DNA from: an uncultured Clostridiaceae bacterium
GTDB taxonomy: Bacteria; Bacillota; Clostridia; Oscillospirales; Ruminococcaceae
Assembly: GCA_946411985.1 (NCBI GenBank)
Contig: CAMKFY010000016.1
Location: forward strand, 1 to 15,439
Direction of reading: 5' to 3'
DNA: 15,439 nt
Notes under the pieces: generated by a model
Database searches by the model: none
What the model was told of the DNA's origin: nothing
Seen by the model: only the letters and a program-made list of their open reading frames with translations
Shown here: piece after piece, positions 6,691 to 15,072 of the stretch
Layout: each line of letters starts with the position of its first letter
Position numbering within the stretch: the first letter of the stretch is position 1
Program-made: the position numbers and the translations under genes

Positions 6691-6737
6691 CAACAAAAAA
6701 ATTTACTTGCCGTGAAAACCTAACCAATTTACTAAAA

Positions 6738-6766
6738 ATTACAAACGCTCAAAATAAATTAAACAA
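6738..6766 (-). promoter_or_regulatory. Weak candidate promoter for recQ-dut
   Basis: On the minus strand TTGTTT (6766-6761) and TGTAAT (6743-6738) are 17 bp apart, within the 121-bp gap between the 124-residue ORF and recQ. Both elements are imperfect and the DNA is AT-rich. I see no terminator hairpin in this gap, so read-through from the polC operon is also possible. Confidence 0.3.
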
Positions 6767-6811
6767 ACAAATTCCATAACTATACCACTAAATTTCGTTT
6801 TTGTTATAATG

Positions 6812-7186
6812 CTAACCATTCCTAAGCATATCTTCTATTTTCTGCATGCCTTCCAACACATCAAGCCGCGTAAACCCGCCACATTTCAAAGCTTCATCAC
6901 TTAGCTTATTTACTTCATTGTAAAACCAAAATGCCACCCTTAAAATACCCGGATCTAACCTTATTTTATTTTTACCTATGCTTTCCAGCTTTTTAAATAT
7001 TTCTTCTTTCCCATCTTCAAACTTACCATTTTCTATTTTTTGTTTCAAAATTTTTTTCAAATCTAAAAATTCATCAAATTTTTCATAGTCTTTAACATCT
7101 AAATTTAACCCTGTAAACAACCAAGTATTTAAAAATTCACACCTACCATCAATAACGCCTCTCAAATTCTCATCTCTTAACCCCAC
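6812..7186 (-). CDS. Unrecognised 124-residue protein coupled to polC
   Basis: I do not recognise this protein. It is small, charged (rich in Lys, Glu and Asp), without membrane segment, signal peptide or cysteine cluster, and looks mostly helical, with a heptad-like Lys/Glu-rich middle (about residues 44-73) and the segment LDPGILRVAFWFYNEV after it. It is probably real: the GTG start at 7186 shares one base with the polC stop (TAGTG), and a perfect GGAGG at 7196-7200 lies nine bases before it within the last polC codons, so translation is likely coupled. In many Firmicutes rimP follows polC; this protein is too different to be RimP by eye. A role linked to replication is only suggested by position. 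Confidence 0.75.
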   Translation of the reverse strand: MGLRDENLRGVIDGRCEFLNTWLFTGLNLDVKDYEKFDEFLDLKKILKQKIENGKFEDGKEEIFKKLESIGKNKIRLDPGILRVAFWFYNEVNKLSDEALKCGGFTRLDVLEGMQKIEDMLRNG

Positions 7187-10100
7187 TACATAAAACCTCC
7201 AAAATTTAATAAACTCATCTGGCTAGTTTGCTGCATATTTCTTAGGGCGCCCATATCTTTTAAACACTGCACCACAGGCTCACGTATGCCCGTTCTTTGC
7301 ACCAAATCTTCAATAGATATATATTCCCCATCTAAAGCCGCACTTTGCAATTTTTCAGCCGCAGTATCGCCTAGCCCTTTAATAGCATTAAACGGGAGCC
7401 TCAGCCTACCTTCTTGCAAACAATACTGCCTAGCATGAGATTTATATAAATCTACTGGCAAAAAGCCAAAACCTCTACAAAACATTTCATTTGCCACTAA
7501 AAGAACCTCTAAAATATCATTTTCTTTAACTGTTCGTTCCAAACCTTTTTTTATAAGCCCTTCTATTTTGCTTTTAACTGCGTCTGCGCCAGCAACAACA
7601 GCAGCCGAATCTATATCTTGGCCACGCACTGTAAAATATGTGGCGTAAAAAGCAAGCGGCTCATATATTTTAAACCAACCAAGCCGTATAGCAGCTATAA
7701 CATAAGCCGCAGCGTGCGCCTTTGGAAACATATATTTTATTTTCATACAACTTTCTATGAACCAATCTGGCACACCACAATCTTTCATCTGCTTTTTATA
7801 TTCATCTGTTAGAAGCTGCTTTGCCTTGCCTTTTCGCACTATCTCCATTATTTTAAAAGCTATTTTAGGGCTCAAACCTTTTTTAACTAAATATATCATA
7901 ATGCTATCTCTTGTGCCTATAACCTCGCTAATGCTGCAAACGCGCTTTTTTATTAAATCTTGCGCATTGTTAAGCCATACATCTGTGCCATGTGAAAGCC
8001 CCGATATTTGAAGCAGGTCTGAAAAGCTCTTAGGCTGAGCCTGCTCCAACATTTGGCGCACAAAATTAGTGCCCATCTCAGGCAGCGCTAAAGTGCCTGT
8101 ATTGCTATATATATTTTTAGGTTCTACGCCTAACGCATTTGTGGAAGTGAACAGGCTAAGCACATTCTTATCGCCCATATCTACATCTAACACGCTCTTG
8201 CCTGTTATATTTTCTAAATATTTATACATAGTAGGAACATCATGGCCTAGCAGATCTAGTTTTAATATTGTATCATGTAAAGAATTAAAATCAAAATGCG
8301 TAGTTATAACGTCACTTTTAGAATCATCTGCTGGGTGTTGCACTGGTGTAAAATCATATATATCATATTCTCGTGGCACAACAACCATCCCGCCAGGGTG
8401 TTGGCCTGTGGTGCGTTTTACTCCTTGGCAGCCTTTAGCTAACCTTAACTTTTCAGCTTTATTGAGGTTCAAACCATTGTCTTCAACATATTTCATTGCA
8501 AAGCCATACGCAGTTCTACTTGCTATTGAAGATATTGTGCCAGCTCTAAACACATAACTACTGCCAAAAAGCTTTTCAGTATATTTATGTATTTTAGATT
8601 GATATTCGCCAGAAAAATTTAAATCTATATCTGGCGCTTTATCACCATCAAACCCTAAAAATGTTTCAAACGGTATGTTTTGCCCATCCCGTCCTAACTT
8701 TGCGCCACAATTAGGGCAATTCTTTTGCGGTAGGTCGTAGCCTGAGCCAACGCTGCCATCTGTTATAAATTCGTTATGGTGGCAATTTATACAAAAATAG
8801 TGCGGCACTAAAGGGTTTACTTCAGAAATGCCAGCTAAATGCGCCACCAAAGAAGACCCCACAGAACCACGAGACCCAACCAAATACCCATCTTTTATAG
8901 ACCTATCTACAAGCTTTTGCGCTATAATATAAAGAGCAGCAAACCCATGCTTTATTATAGCTGTTAATTCTTTATCTATCCGTTTTTTAACAATATCTGG
9001 CAAATTCTCGCCGTAAACAGTTTGCGCTTTATTATATATTATACCTTTTAGCATTTTATCCGAATCTTCCACGTTTGGCGTATATGTGCCATGCGGGAAC
9101 GGGCGTATATCTCTATCTATCATATCAGCAATGCTATTAGTATTATATATTACAATTTCTCTTGCTTTTTCAGCGCCCAAATATGAAAACTCGTCTAACA
9201 TTTCTTTTGTAAATTTAAAGTAAAAGTTAGAAGAATCTAAAGCTTCGGGGAACTTTAACGAATGCAACAACACTTTTCTATATATAGAATCTGTTTTTTG
9301 AGCAAAATGCACATCGCCAGTAGCCACCACAGGAATATTTAACCGTTCGCCAATATCTACTATTTTTTTGTTAATATTCCTAAGCTCATCCAAATCTTTT
9401 ACCTTTCCAGTTCCCACTAAATATTCGTTATTTTTTATAGGCTGCACTTCCAAATAATCATAAAATGAAGCTATATTATTTAGTTTATTAACCTCTTCCC
9501 CGCTTTGCACAGCTTCAAAAAGCTCGCCTTTGCTACAAGCGCTGCCAACCAACAAGCCCTCTTTATATTTTAAAAGCAAACTTTTTAATATTCTAGGCTT
9601 TTTATAAAAATATTCGGTGTGCGACAAAGACACTAGCCTGTATAGGTTTTTAAGCCCTACACTATTTCGCACTAATATGCTTACATGATTAATATTTTGC
9701 CTTTTAAAATCTATCTTACTTTTTAAATTATAATTTATATCTTGTACGTAACTTAAAGAATAGTCTTTTTTTAATTTTTTCAAAATTTCAATAAATACCT
9801 TAGCTAATATATTTGCGTCATCGTAGGCTCTGTGGTGGTTAAACTCACCCAATTTTAAATGTTTAACTAATCTATCTAACGTAAACTTCGCTAAATCGCT
9901 ATATAAAACTTTGCAAAGAGCTAGAGTGTCTATTATTGTAAAATTTAAATTTATATTATTCCGCTTACACGCACGTAACAAAAAATTTAAATCAAAATTT
10001 GCATTATGCGCCACCAAAACACTGCCATTAACAAAATCTAAAAACTTTTTTAACACTTCGCCCTCAAGCGGCGCATCTTTAACCATATCGTTATCTATAC

Positions 10101-11538
10101 CTGTAATATCTGTTATTTTTTTAGATATCCTAATTTTAGGGTTTACAAAACTTTTAAAACAACCGCCTATAACACCATTTAAAACCTCCACAGCCCCAAT
10201 TTCTGTGAGCCTGTCATTTTCAAAATTAAGGCCTGTTGTTTCGGTGTCAAACACCACAAACCTGCCGTCAAAACTGCTATTAGCGCTCCCAAAAACAATA
10301 TTTTTATTATCGTCCACCAAATAACCTTCAACACCAAATATAAGTTTAAATTCACCACCACCTTTTCTTATAGCGTCTACCTTTGCCATTGCTTCTGGGA
10401 AAGCTTGCAATACACCATGATCTGTTATTGCCATAGCTGTTTGGCCACATTTATAAGCAATATCTATAAATTTAGACGCGCAAACAACGCCATCCATAGA
10501 AGACATATTCGTGTGCAAATGTAGCTCTACTCTTTTTTGAGGTTCGATATCTTTTACTGGCTCTTCATAAATTAAATTTATATCTTTTGGCACAATGGAA
10601 AGCTCACCGTCAAATTTATCTCGCTCCACTCTGCCCTTTAAAAGCAACTTTGACCCTTCTTTTAATTTTGCGTATTTATTTTCATCACCAGTATTAAAAA
10701 ATATTTTAAACCCTATAGAACTTGTAAAATCTGTTATATAATATATATATATTCCTTTAGTTTTATCTTTATATTCATGCACATTAACAGAAAAAATTTC
10801 GCCCAACACAACACAATCTCTACATTCTCCAGCTATATCGCAAATTTGAGTAGGCTTTGAAGTTATATAACTCCCCCTTATAAGCTCCAACTTGCCCTCA
10901 AATTCATCTTTAACACAAGGCTTAGAGTTAATATAATCTTTCTTCTGCGCAACATTTAAAGTTTCCTCTATATTGCTATCTTCAGCATTTTCTAAATTTG
11001 AAGAATTAATATAATAATCACTAAATTTCTGTTCTTTATCTACCTTAACATTTTCAGCACTACCCAACGGCTCCACAAGCTCCACCTTTAAATTTAAATT
11101 AAACTGCTCTTTAATTATATCTCTAATTTTAGAGTCTGCATCTAATTTTAAAAGCGTGCTTTTAACCCCACTTTTTAAAAATATGCTCAGCTTGCCGCCT
11201 TCTAAACTAGCGCTACAACCATGAAGCACATTGCCAATTATAGGCGACACTAACTTAATATTATCATATAAATAGCTAATATTATTAACATCAAACAACC
11301 CATCTGCATAAAAAACCTTTATTTTAACAAATTTTAAACAAAACTTTTTTTGTAGATATTTTTCACAATTTAATATGTCTTTTAAAGCCACCAACTTTTC
11401 AAGTTTTAAATATATATGTATACCGCAATCTTTAACATAATGCAAAACCTTAACCATATTGCCACAACATAAAGAACAAAATCTATCTTTAAAACTGTTA
11501 TCTATTTTTGAAATAATATCTAAAAAACTCTTTCCCAT
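7186..11538 (-). CDS. polC: DNA polymerase III alpha subunit, Gram-positive PolC type
   Basis: The main replicative DNA polymerase of Firmicutes, with built-in proofreading. Its 1450 residues match the usual PolC length. Visible in order are a divergent N-terminal region (1 to about 230), an OB fold (about 230-330), the PHP domain beginning with HLHTN near 338, interrupted by a DnaQ-like 3'-5' exonuclease (FDTETTG with Asp431, later HNANFDLNFL and HRAYDDA), resumption of PHP, a zinc-binding module near 915-945 (CINC and CPNC), the polymerase palm with catalytic aspartates in PDIDLNF near 969-971, and a C-terminal helix-hairpin-helix/duplex-binding region (LLQISGLSHGTDVW). All catalytic motifs appear intact. 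The start ATG has AAAGGAA at 11546-11552. A consensus promoter at 11645-11673 allows expression apart from the ispG operon. The last codons carry the ribosome binding site of the next gene. Confidence 0.98.
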   Translation of the reverse strand: MGKSFLDIISKIDNSFKDRFCSLCCGNMVKVLHYVKDCGIHIYLKLEKLVALKDILNCEKYLQKKFCLKFVKIKVFYADGLFDVNNISYLYDNIKLVSPIIGNVLHGCSASLEGGKLSIFLKSGVKSTLLKLDADSKIRDIIKEQFNLNLKVELVEPLGSAENVKVDKEQKFSDYYINSSNLENAEDSNIEETLNVAQKKDYINSKPCVKDEFEGKLELIRGSYITSKPTQICDIAGECRDCVVLGEIFSVNVHEYKDKTKGIYIYYITDFTSSIGFKIFFNTGDENKYAKLKEGSKLLLKGRVERDKFDGELSIVPKDINLIYEEPVKDIEPQKRVELHLHTNMSSMDGVVCASKFIDIAYKCGQTAMAITDHGVLQAFPEAMAKVDAIRKGGGEFKLIFGVEGYLVDDNKNIVFGSANSSFDGRFVVFDTETTGLNFENDRLTEIGAVEVLNGVIGGCFKSFVNPKIRISKKITDITGIDNDMVKDAPLEGEVLKKFLDFVNGSVLVAHNANFDLNFLLRACKRNNINLNFTIIDTLALCKVLYSDLAKFTLDRLVKHLKLGEFNHHRAYDDANILAKVFIEILKKLKKDYSLSYVQDINYNLKSKIDFKRQNINHVSILVRNSVGLKNLYRLVSLSHTEYFYKKPRILKSLLLKYKEGLLVGSACSKGELFEAVQSGEEVNKLNNIASFYDYLEVQPIKNNEYLVGTGKVKDLDELRNINKKIVDIGERLNIPVVATGDVHFAQKTDSIYRKVLLHSLKFPEALDSSNFYFKFTKEMLDEFSYLGAEKAREIVIYNTNSIADMIDRDIRPFPHGTYTPNVEDSDKMLKGIIYNKAQTVYGENLPDIVKKRIDKELTAIIKHGFAALYIIAQKLVDRSIKDGYLVGSRGSVGSSLVAHLAGISEVNPLVPHYFCINCHHNEFITDGSVGSGYDLPQKNCPNCGAKLGRDGQNIPFETFLGFDGDKAPDIDLNFSGEYQSKIHKYTEKLFGSSYVFRAGTISSIASRTAYGFAMKYVEDNGLNLNKAEKLRLAKGCQGVKRTTGQHPGGMVVVPREYDIYDFTPVQHPADDSKSDVITTHFDFNSLHDTILKLDLLGHDVPTMYKYLENITGKSVLDVDMGDKNVLSLFTSTNALGVEPKNIYSNTGTLALPEMGTNFVRQMLEQAQPKSFSDLLQISGLSHGTDVWLNNAQDLIKKRVCSISEVIGTRDSIMIYLVKKGLSPKIAFKIMEIVRKGKAKQLLTDEYKKQMKDCGVPDWFIESCMKIKYMFPKAHAAAYVIAAIRLGWFKIYEPLAFYATYFTVRGQDIDSAAVVAGADAVKSKIEGLIKKGLERTVKENDILEVLLVANEMFCRGFGFLPVDLYKSHARQYCLQEGRLRLPFNAIKGLGDTAAEKLQSAALDGEYISIEDLVQRTGIREPVVQCLKDMGALRNMQQTSQMSLLNFGGFM
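7196..7200 (-). promoter_or_regulatory. Shine-Dalgarno site inside the polC 3' end
   Basis: GGAGG, formed by the codons for the Gly-Gly before the polC C-terminus, is nine bases from the GTG at 7186. It decides the start of the 124-residue ORF and implies coupling to polC translation. Confidence 0.75.
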
Positions 11539-11644
11539 TACCTAATTCCTTTTATTAATACACCACTAAACTTATAGCACTAATTTTACTGCCTATTCTT
11601 GTTAACACATGCTACACCTTAAGCCTTGGCTACATTACTATAAA

Positions 11645-11673
11645 ATTATAACAAACCACTTAACACTTTGCAA
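11645..11673 (-). promoter_or_regulatory. Consensus promoter of polC
   Basis: On the minus strand TTGCAA (11673-11668), a 17-bp spacer and a perfect TATAAT (11650-11645) lie in the 170-bp gap between ispG and polC. Transcription would start near 11638, giving a leader of about 100 nt. The rest of the gap shows only a weak AT-rich inverted repeat after the ispG stop. Confidence 0.7.
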
Positions 11674-11708
11674 TTAAACAAACTAGCTTATTTCAAAATT
11701 TAAATAAA

Positions 11709-12755
11709 TTACATGTTTTCTATTTCATTTAATAATGCATTAACAATATCACGCTCATCTAACTTAGCACAAATTTTACCCTTTTTAAACAAAACGGCAC
11801 ATCCATCTCCACCAGCTATGCCAATATCTGCTTCTTTAGCTTCACCTGGCCCGTTAACAACACAACCCATTATAGCCACATTTATATTTTTATTGCAATT
11901 TTCTAGCCGCTTTTGCACCTCTTTTGTTAACTTAAAAATATCTATTTTTGTCCTGCCACATGTTGGGCAGGATATAATATTAACCCCTTTTTTATTAATA
12001 TTCAACGCTTTTAATATTAGTTTGCCAACCTGCACCTCTTGCAACGGATCCCCAGTTATGGAAACACGCAGAGTTTCGCCTATGCCATCTAATAAAAGTG
12101 AACCTATTCCTATAGCAGATTTGATAACACTAAACTCATTTAGCCCAGCTTCAGTTACCCCTATATGTAGCGGATAGTTACAAAGACTCCTAAATTTCCT
12201 ACAAGCAGCCACAGTATCGGCCACACTAGACGATTTTATAGAAACAACTAAATTTGAAAAATCAAAATAATTTTCAAACATATTAACACTGTTCAACGCA
12301 CTTTGAACCATAGCGTCTACACTGGCAGAGCCATAAACCTCTAACAAACTCTTTTCTAAAGAGCCAGAATTAACCCCAATTCGTATAGGCACTTTAAAGG
12401 CTTTGCAAACGTCAACTACGCTTTTTAATTCTTCCTTTTTTGTTATGTTGCCAGGGTTTATTCGTATTTTATCTGCCCCTTGCTTAACAGCCTCTATTGC
12501 TATTTTATAGTTAAAGTGAATGTCTGCAACTATTGGGCAACACACGTTTTTTTTTAAAGCTTTTATTAATTGCACACTTTCAATTGTTGGAAGTGCAACA
12601 CGTATTATTTGGCAACCGCTGCTATTTAAAAGCTGCGCCTGCCTAACATTGCCAGCTACATCTTCTGCTGCCTTTTTAAGCATAGATTGTATATATATCT
12701 CTTCCCCATTAAACACAAAATCTCCTAACCTTACAACTTTTAAATTCTTTCTCAT
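11709..12755 (-). CDS. ispG: (E)-4-hydroxy-3-methylbut-2-enyl-diphosphate synthase
   Basis: The 4Fe-4S enzyme of the methylerythritol phosphate pathway that reductively converts MEcPP to HMBPP. The 348 residues form the compact two-domain bacterial type: a TIM-barrel N-terminal part (ADIHFNYKIA, KIRINPGNI, IRIGVNSGSLE, GVTEAG) and a C-terminal cluster domain with Cys263 and Cys266 (SCPTCGR), Cys298 (MGCVVNGPGE) and Glu305 as ligands. One oddity is QSMLKKAAED at 23-32, where E. coli IspG reads QSMTNT; this is a conserved region near the active site. A run of nine A residues (12555-12547 on the coding strand) lies in frame in the KALKKN region. ATG at 12755 has AAGGA six to seven bases upstream. 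It follows rseP by 121 bp, and that gap holds a duplicated piece of ispG itself. It is probably co-transcribed with rseP and dxr. Confidence 0.95.
   Translation of the reverse strand: MRKNLKVVRLGDFVFNGEEIYIQSMLKKAAEDVAGNVRQAQLLNSSGCQIIRVALPTIESVQLIKALKKNVCCPIVADIHFNYKIAIEAVKQGADKIRINPGNITKKEELKSVVDVCKAFKVPIRIGVNSGSLEKSLLEVYGSASVDAMVQSALNSVNMFENYFDFSNLVVSIKSSSVADTVAACRKFRSLCNYPLHIGVTEAGLNEFSVIKSAIGIGSLLLDGIGETLRVSITGDPLQEVQVGKLILKALNINKKGVNIISCPTCGRTKIDIFKLTKEVQKRLENCNKNINVAIMGCVVNGPGEAKEADIGIAGGDGCAVLFKKGKICAKLDERDIVNALLNEIENM
12558..12612 (-). repeat. Parent copy of the 55-bp ispG direct repeat
   Basis: These ispG codons, spelling roughly IIRVALPTIESVQLIKA, recur at 12816-12870 with 53 of 55 bases identical and the same orientation. 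This copy is in frame within the intact gene and is the source. Confidence 0.9.
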
Positions 12756-12815
12756 TCACAATCCTTCTCCATTCTCCTTATGTTATATTTAATATAATAA
12801 ACACACACCTTTTTT

Positions 12816-12870
12816 AGCTTTTATTAATTGCACACTTTCAATTGTTGGAATTGTAACACGTATTATTTGG
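12816..12870 (-). pseudogene. Duplicated internal fragment of ispG between rseP and ispG
   Basis: A 55-bp segment matches 12558-12612 of ispG at 53/55 bases, in direct orientation and 258 bp away, on the 5' side of the ispG start. The two changes would alter Ala to Thr and Leu to Ile. Weaker similarity, with length changes in the T-run, continues to about 12799 (AACACAC in both). The copy starts only seven bases after the rseP stop codon and cannot be translated as part of ispG. It fills nearly half of the rseP-ispG gap. Confidence 0.85.
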
Positions 12871-12876
12871 AAAAAA

Positions 12877-13878
12877 CTAACCATTTAGCGCTAAACTAAC
12901 TATATCTTTAAAGGTTATTAATATAAATAATCCAACTAAAACAACCACGCCTGCTGCGTTAGCCGCCATCTGCACATTCTTTTTTATTGGCTTTTTAAAT
13001 ATAAACTCAAAAATTAAAAATAAAAACTGGCCACCATCTAACGCTAAAAAAGGTATCATGTTAAATAACCCAACGTTCATAGATAAAAATGCAAAAAGGA
13101 AAATTAAAGAATATATTCCCTTTCTGCCAGCTTTGCTCACTGCTCTACTAAACCCTATTGGCCCTGAAAAATCTTTAATAGTTAAATTGCCCATAAATAA
13201 ACCCAATATAGATTTTGAAACTAATTTAAACATAGACAGAAAACTTTTTAAAACCTGTGAAAAATAATCTAGCAAACTAAAATTTTTAACCTTTAAAGAT
13301 ATTCCAAGCACTTTTTTGGGCCCACTATTTGTTTCTATAATTTCGCCTACATCTAACAGTTTCAAATCTTTATTATTTCTATTAACTGTTAAATTTAGCG
13401 GTTTATTAATTGGTGAATTTGAAATTTCATATAACAAATCATTTGCATCTAATATATAGTTACTATTAACATATTTTATCTCATCACCAACCTTTATTTT
13501 GCTGCCCTGAAGCGTAACGCCATCCACCTGTGTGGAATTATATTTACCTTGCAACCCCAACGAAAATGCAATCATAATAAAAGCCAAAAGTAAATTAAAA
13601 AAAGGACCGGCCAACACTATTAAAACTCGTTTAAAAATGCGTATATTTAAGAAATTATCATCATCTTTAAACGTCAAATACCCGCCTATTGGGAAAACAC
13701 GTAAACTATATTTAGTTACGCTGCTTTTAATATTCAAACAAGCGGGGCCAAAACCTAAAGAAAACTCATCAACAGGCACATGAACCAGCTTAGCCATTAA
13801 AAAATGCCCAAATTCATGAAAAAAAACTATAAACTCTAAAAAAACTAGCGCGAAAAGCAAAAACATAAAATATACCAC
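12877..13878 (-). CDS. rseP: Site-2 intramembrane zinc metalloprotease (RseP/RasP family)
   Basis: Cleaves transmembrane segments within the membrane, for example anti-sigma factors or remnant signal peptides; the substrate here is unknown. The 333-residue protein has the HEFGH zinc site at 21-25 in the first membrane helix, a second membrane segment near 85-110, a single PDZ-like domain (about 115-200) and a C-terminal membrane region with NMIPFLALDGG, in which Asp281 is the third metal-ligand position. All catalytic residues are present. The longest frame starts with GTG at 13878, but AGGGG lies only two bases before it. ATG at 13866 (residue 5) may be the true start, with little consequence for the protein. 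It follows dxr by 24 bp in the cdsA-dxr-rseP-ispG run, an arrangement common in Firmicutes. Confidence 0.95.
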   Translation of the reverse strand: MVYFMFLLFALVFLEFIVFFHEFGHFLMAKLVHVPVDEFSLGFGPACLNIKSSVTKYSLRVFPIGGYLTFKDDDNFLNIRIFKRVLIVLAGPFFNLLLAFIMIAFSLGLQGKYNSTQVDGVTLQGSKIKVGDEIKYVNSNYILDANDLLYEISNSPINKPLNLTVNRNNKDLKLLDVGEIIETNSGPKKVLGISLKVKNFSLLDYFSQVLKSFLSMFKLVSKSILGLFMGNLTIKDFSGPIGFSRAVSKAGRKGIYSLIFLFAFLSMNVGLFNMIPFLALDGGQFLFLIFEFIFKKPIKKNVQMAANAAGVVVLVGLFILITFKDIVSLALNG

Positions 13879-13902
13879 TACCCCTAAAACAGTAATATAT
13901 AT

Positions 13903-15039
13903 TTAACATAAGCCCTCAACAAATTTTTTAACCAAACAATCTAGCTCTAAAACAGATTCTATTGTTAAATTTTTATTTATATGCTCCATTTCAATTGCTC
14001 TTTTCACTAATTTTTCTATATCTAAAAATTTTATACGCCCTTTTAAAAACAATTCCACAGCCTTTTCATTAGCAGCGTTTAACACGGCAGGGTATAATCC
14101 ACCTTTTTTTATAGCCAGCTCACAAAGCTTTAAACAAGAAAATGTGTAATAATCAGGCTCAAAAAAACTAATGCTGCCATAGTCTTCGAATGAAAAACTG
14201 CCAGCCAAAGACGGCAACCTGTTAGGGTATGTTAACGCGTACTGTATTGCAAGCCGCATATTTGGCTTAGAAAAGTGTGCAATAACGCTCCCGTCTACAT
14301 ACTCCACGGCAGAATGTAAAACGCTCTGCGGATGCACCACTATTTTTATATCTTGTGGTTTTTTGTTAAAAAGCCACACAGCTTCTATTAGCTCCAAGCC
14401 TTTGTTCATCATTGTAGCACTATCTATAGTTATTTTTTTGCCCATGCTCCAATTAGGATGTTTTAAAGCGTCACAAACCGAAACATTTTCTAAAAATTTA
14501 CGAGTTTTCCCAAAAAATGGGCCACCCGAAGCAGTAAGTATTATTTTTTTCACCTCAAAAGGCCGCCCAAGCTTTATACATTGGAAAATTGCAGAATGTT
14601 CGCTATCTACTGGTATAACTTCACAGCCGTTTTTCTTTGCAATATTCATAACCATTTCCCCTGCAACCACTAAAGACTCTTTATTTGCAAGAGCAACATT
14701 TTTTTTATTTTGCAAAGCACAAACAGTGGGCTTTAGCCCAGCCACCCCCACTATAGCATTTAAAACAATATCGCAATTTACACTGCATAAATTTAAAAGC
14801 TCATCTTCGCCAGCCACCACCGAAACATTGCAATCTTTTAAATTTTCTTTAAGTTTGCTATAATATTTCTCATTCCTAACACACACCACACTCGGTTTAA
14901 ACTCTCTTGCTTGGCGTTCTAAAAGTGCTATATTCTCATTTGCTGCAATAGCCAATAAATTAATATTTAAAGCTTTAATAACATCTAACGCTTGCACGCC
15001 TATAGAACCAGTGCTGCCCAGCAAACAAACAGATTTCAT
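13903..15039 (-). CDS. dxr: 1-deoxy-D-xylulose-5-phosphate reductoisomerase
   Basis: Converts DXP to MEP with NADPH, the committed step of the non-mevalonate isoprenoid pathway and the target of fosmidomycin. The 378 residues are full length. Visible are the NADPH-binding GSTGSIG at 8-14, NKESLVVAGE at 119-128, the metal ligands Asp145 and Glu147 in VDSEHS, TASGGPF, the flexible-loop stretch HPNWSMG at 194-200, and NKGLE with Glu216 as the third metal ligand, followed by HPQSVLHSAVEY. ATG at 15039 is preceded by GAGGGG six bases upstream. It begins 33 bp after cdsA and ends 24 bp before rseP, with no promoter or terminator between, so these form one operon. With ispG two steps of the same pathway are encoded here. 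Confidence 0.97.
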   Translation of the reverse strand: MKSVCLLGSTGSIGVQALDVIKALNINLLAIAANENIALLERQAREFKPSVVCVRNEKYYSKLKENLKDCNVSVVAGEDELLNLCSVNCDIVLNAIVGVAGLKPTVCALQNKKNVALANKESLVVAGEMVMNIAKKNGCEVIPVDSEHSAIFQCIKLGRPFEVKKIILTASGGPFFGKTRKFLENVSVCDALKHPNWSMGKKITIDSATMMNKGLELIEAVWLFNKKPQDIKIVVHPQSVLHSAVEYVDGSVIAHFSKPNMRLAIQYALTYPNRLPSLAGSFSFEDYGSISFFEPDYYTFSCLKLCELAIKKGGLYPAVLNAANEKAVELFLKGRIKFLDIEKLVKRAIEMEHINKNLTIESVLELDCLVKKFVEGLC

Positions 15040-15072
15040 AGCAAACCCCTCTAAAAATAAATTACAACAAAA

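Noticed and set aside
9911..10324. 137-codon frame opposite polC, along with other long antisense frames (for example 8069-8557, 11713-12177, 14363-14863, 3710-4162)
   Set aside because: All lie opposite genes with strong family motifs and show no motifs or ribosome binding sites of their own; they are shadow frames.
12776..12815. Promoter directly upstream of ispG
   Set aside because: TATATT/TATTAT-like boxes occur, but no matching -35 element is found at a proper distance; co-transcription with rseP is the simpler reading.
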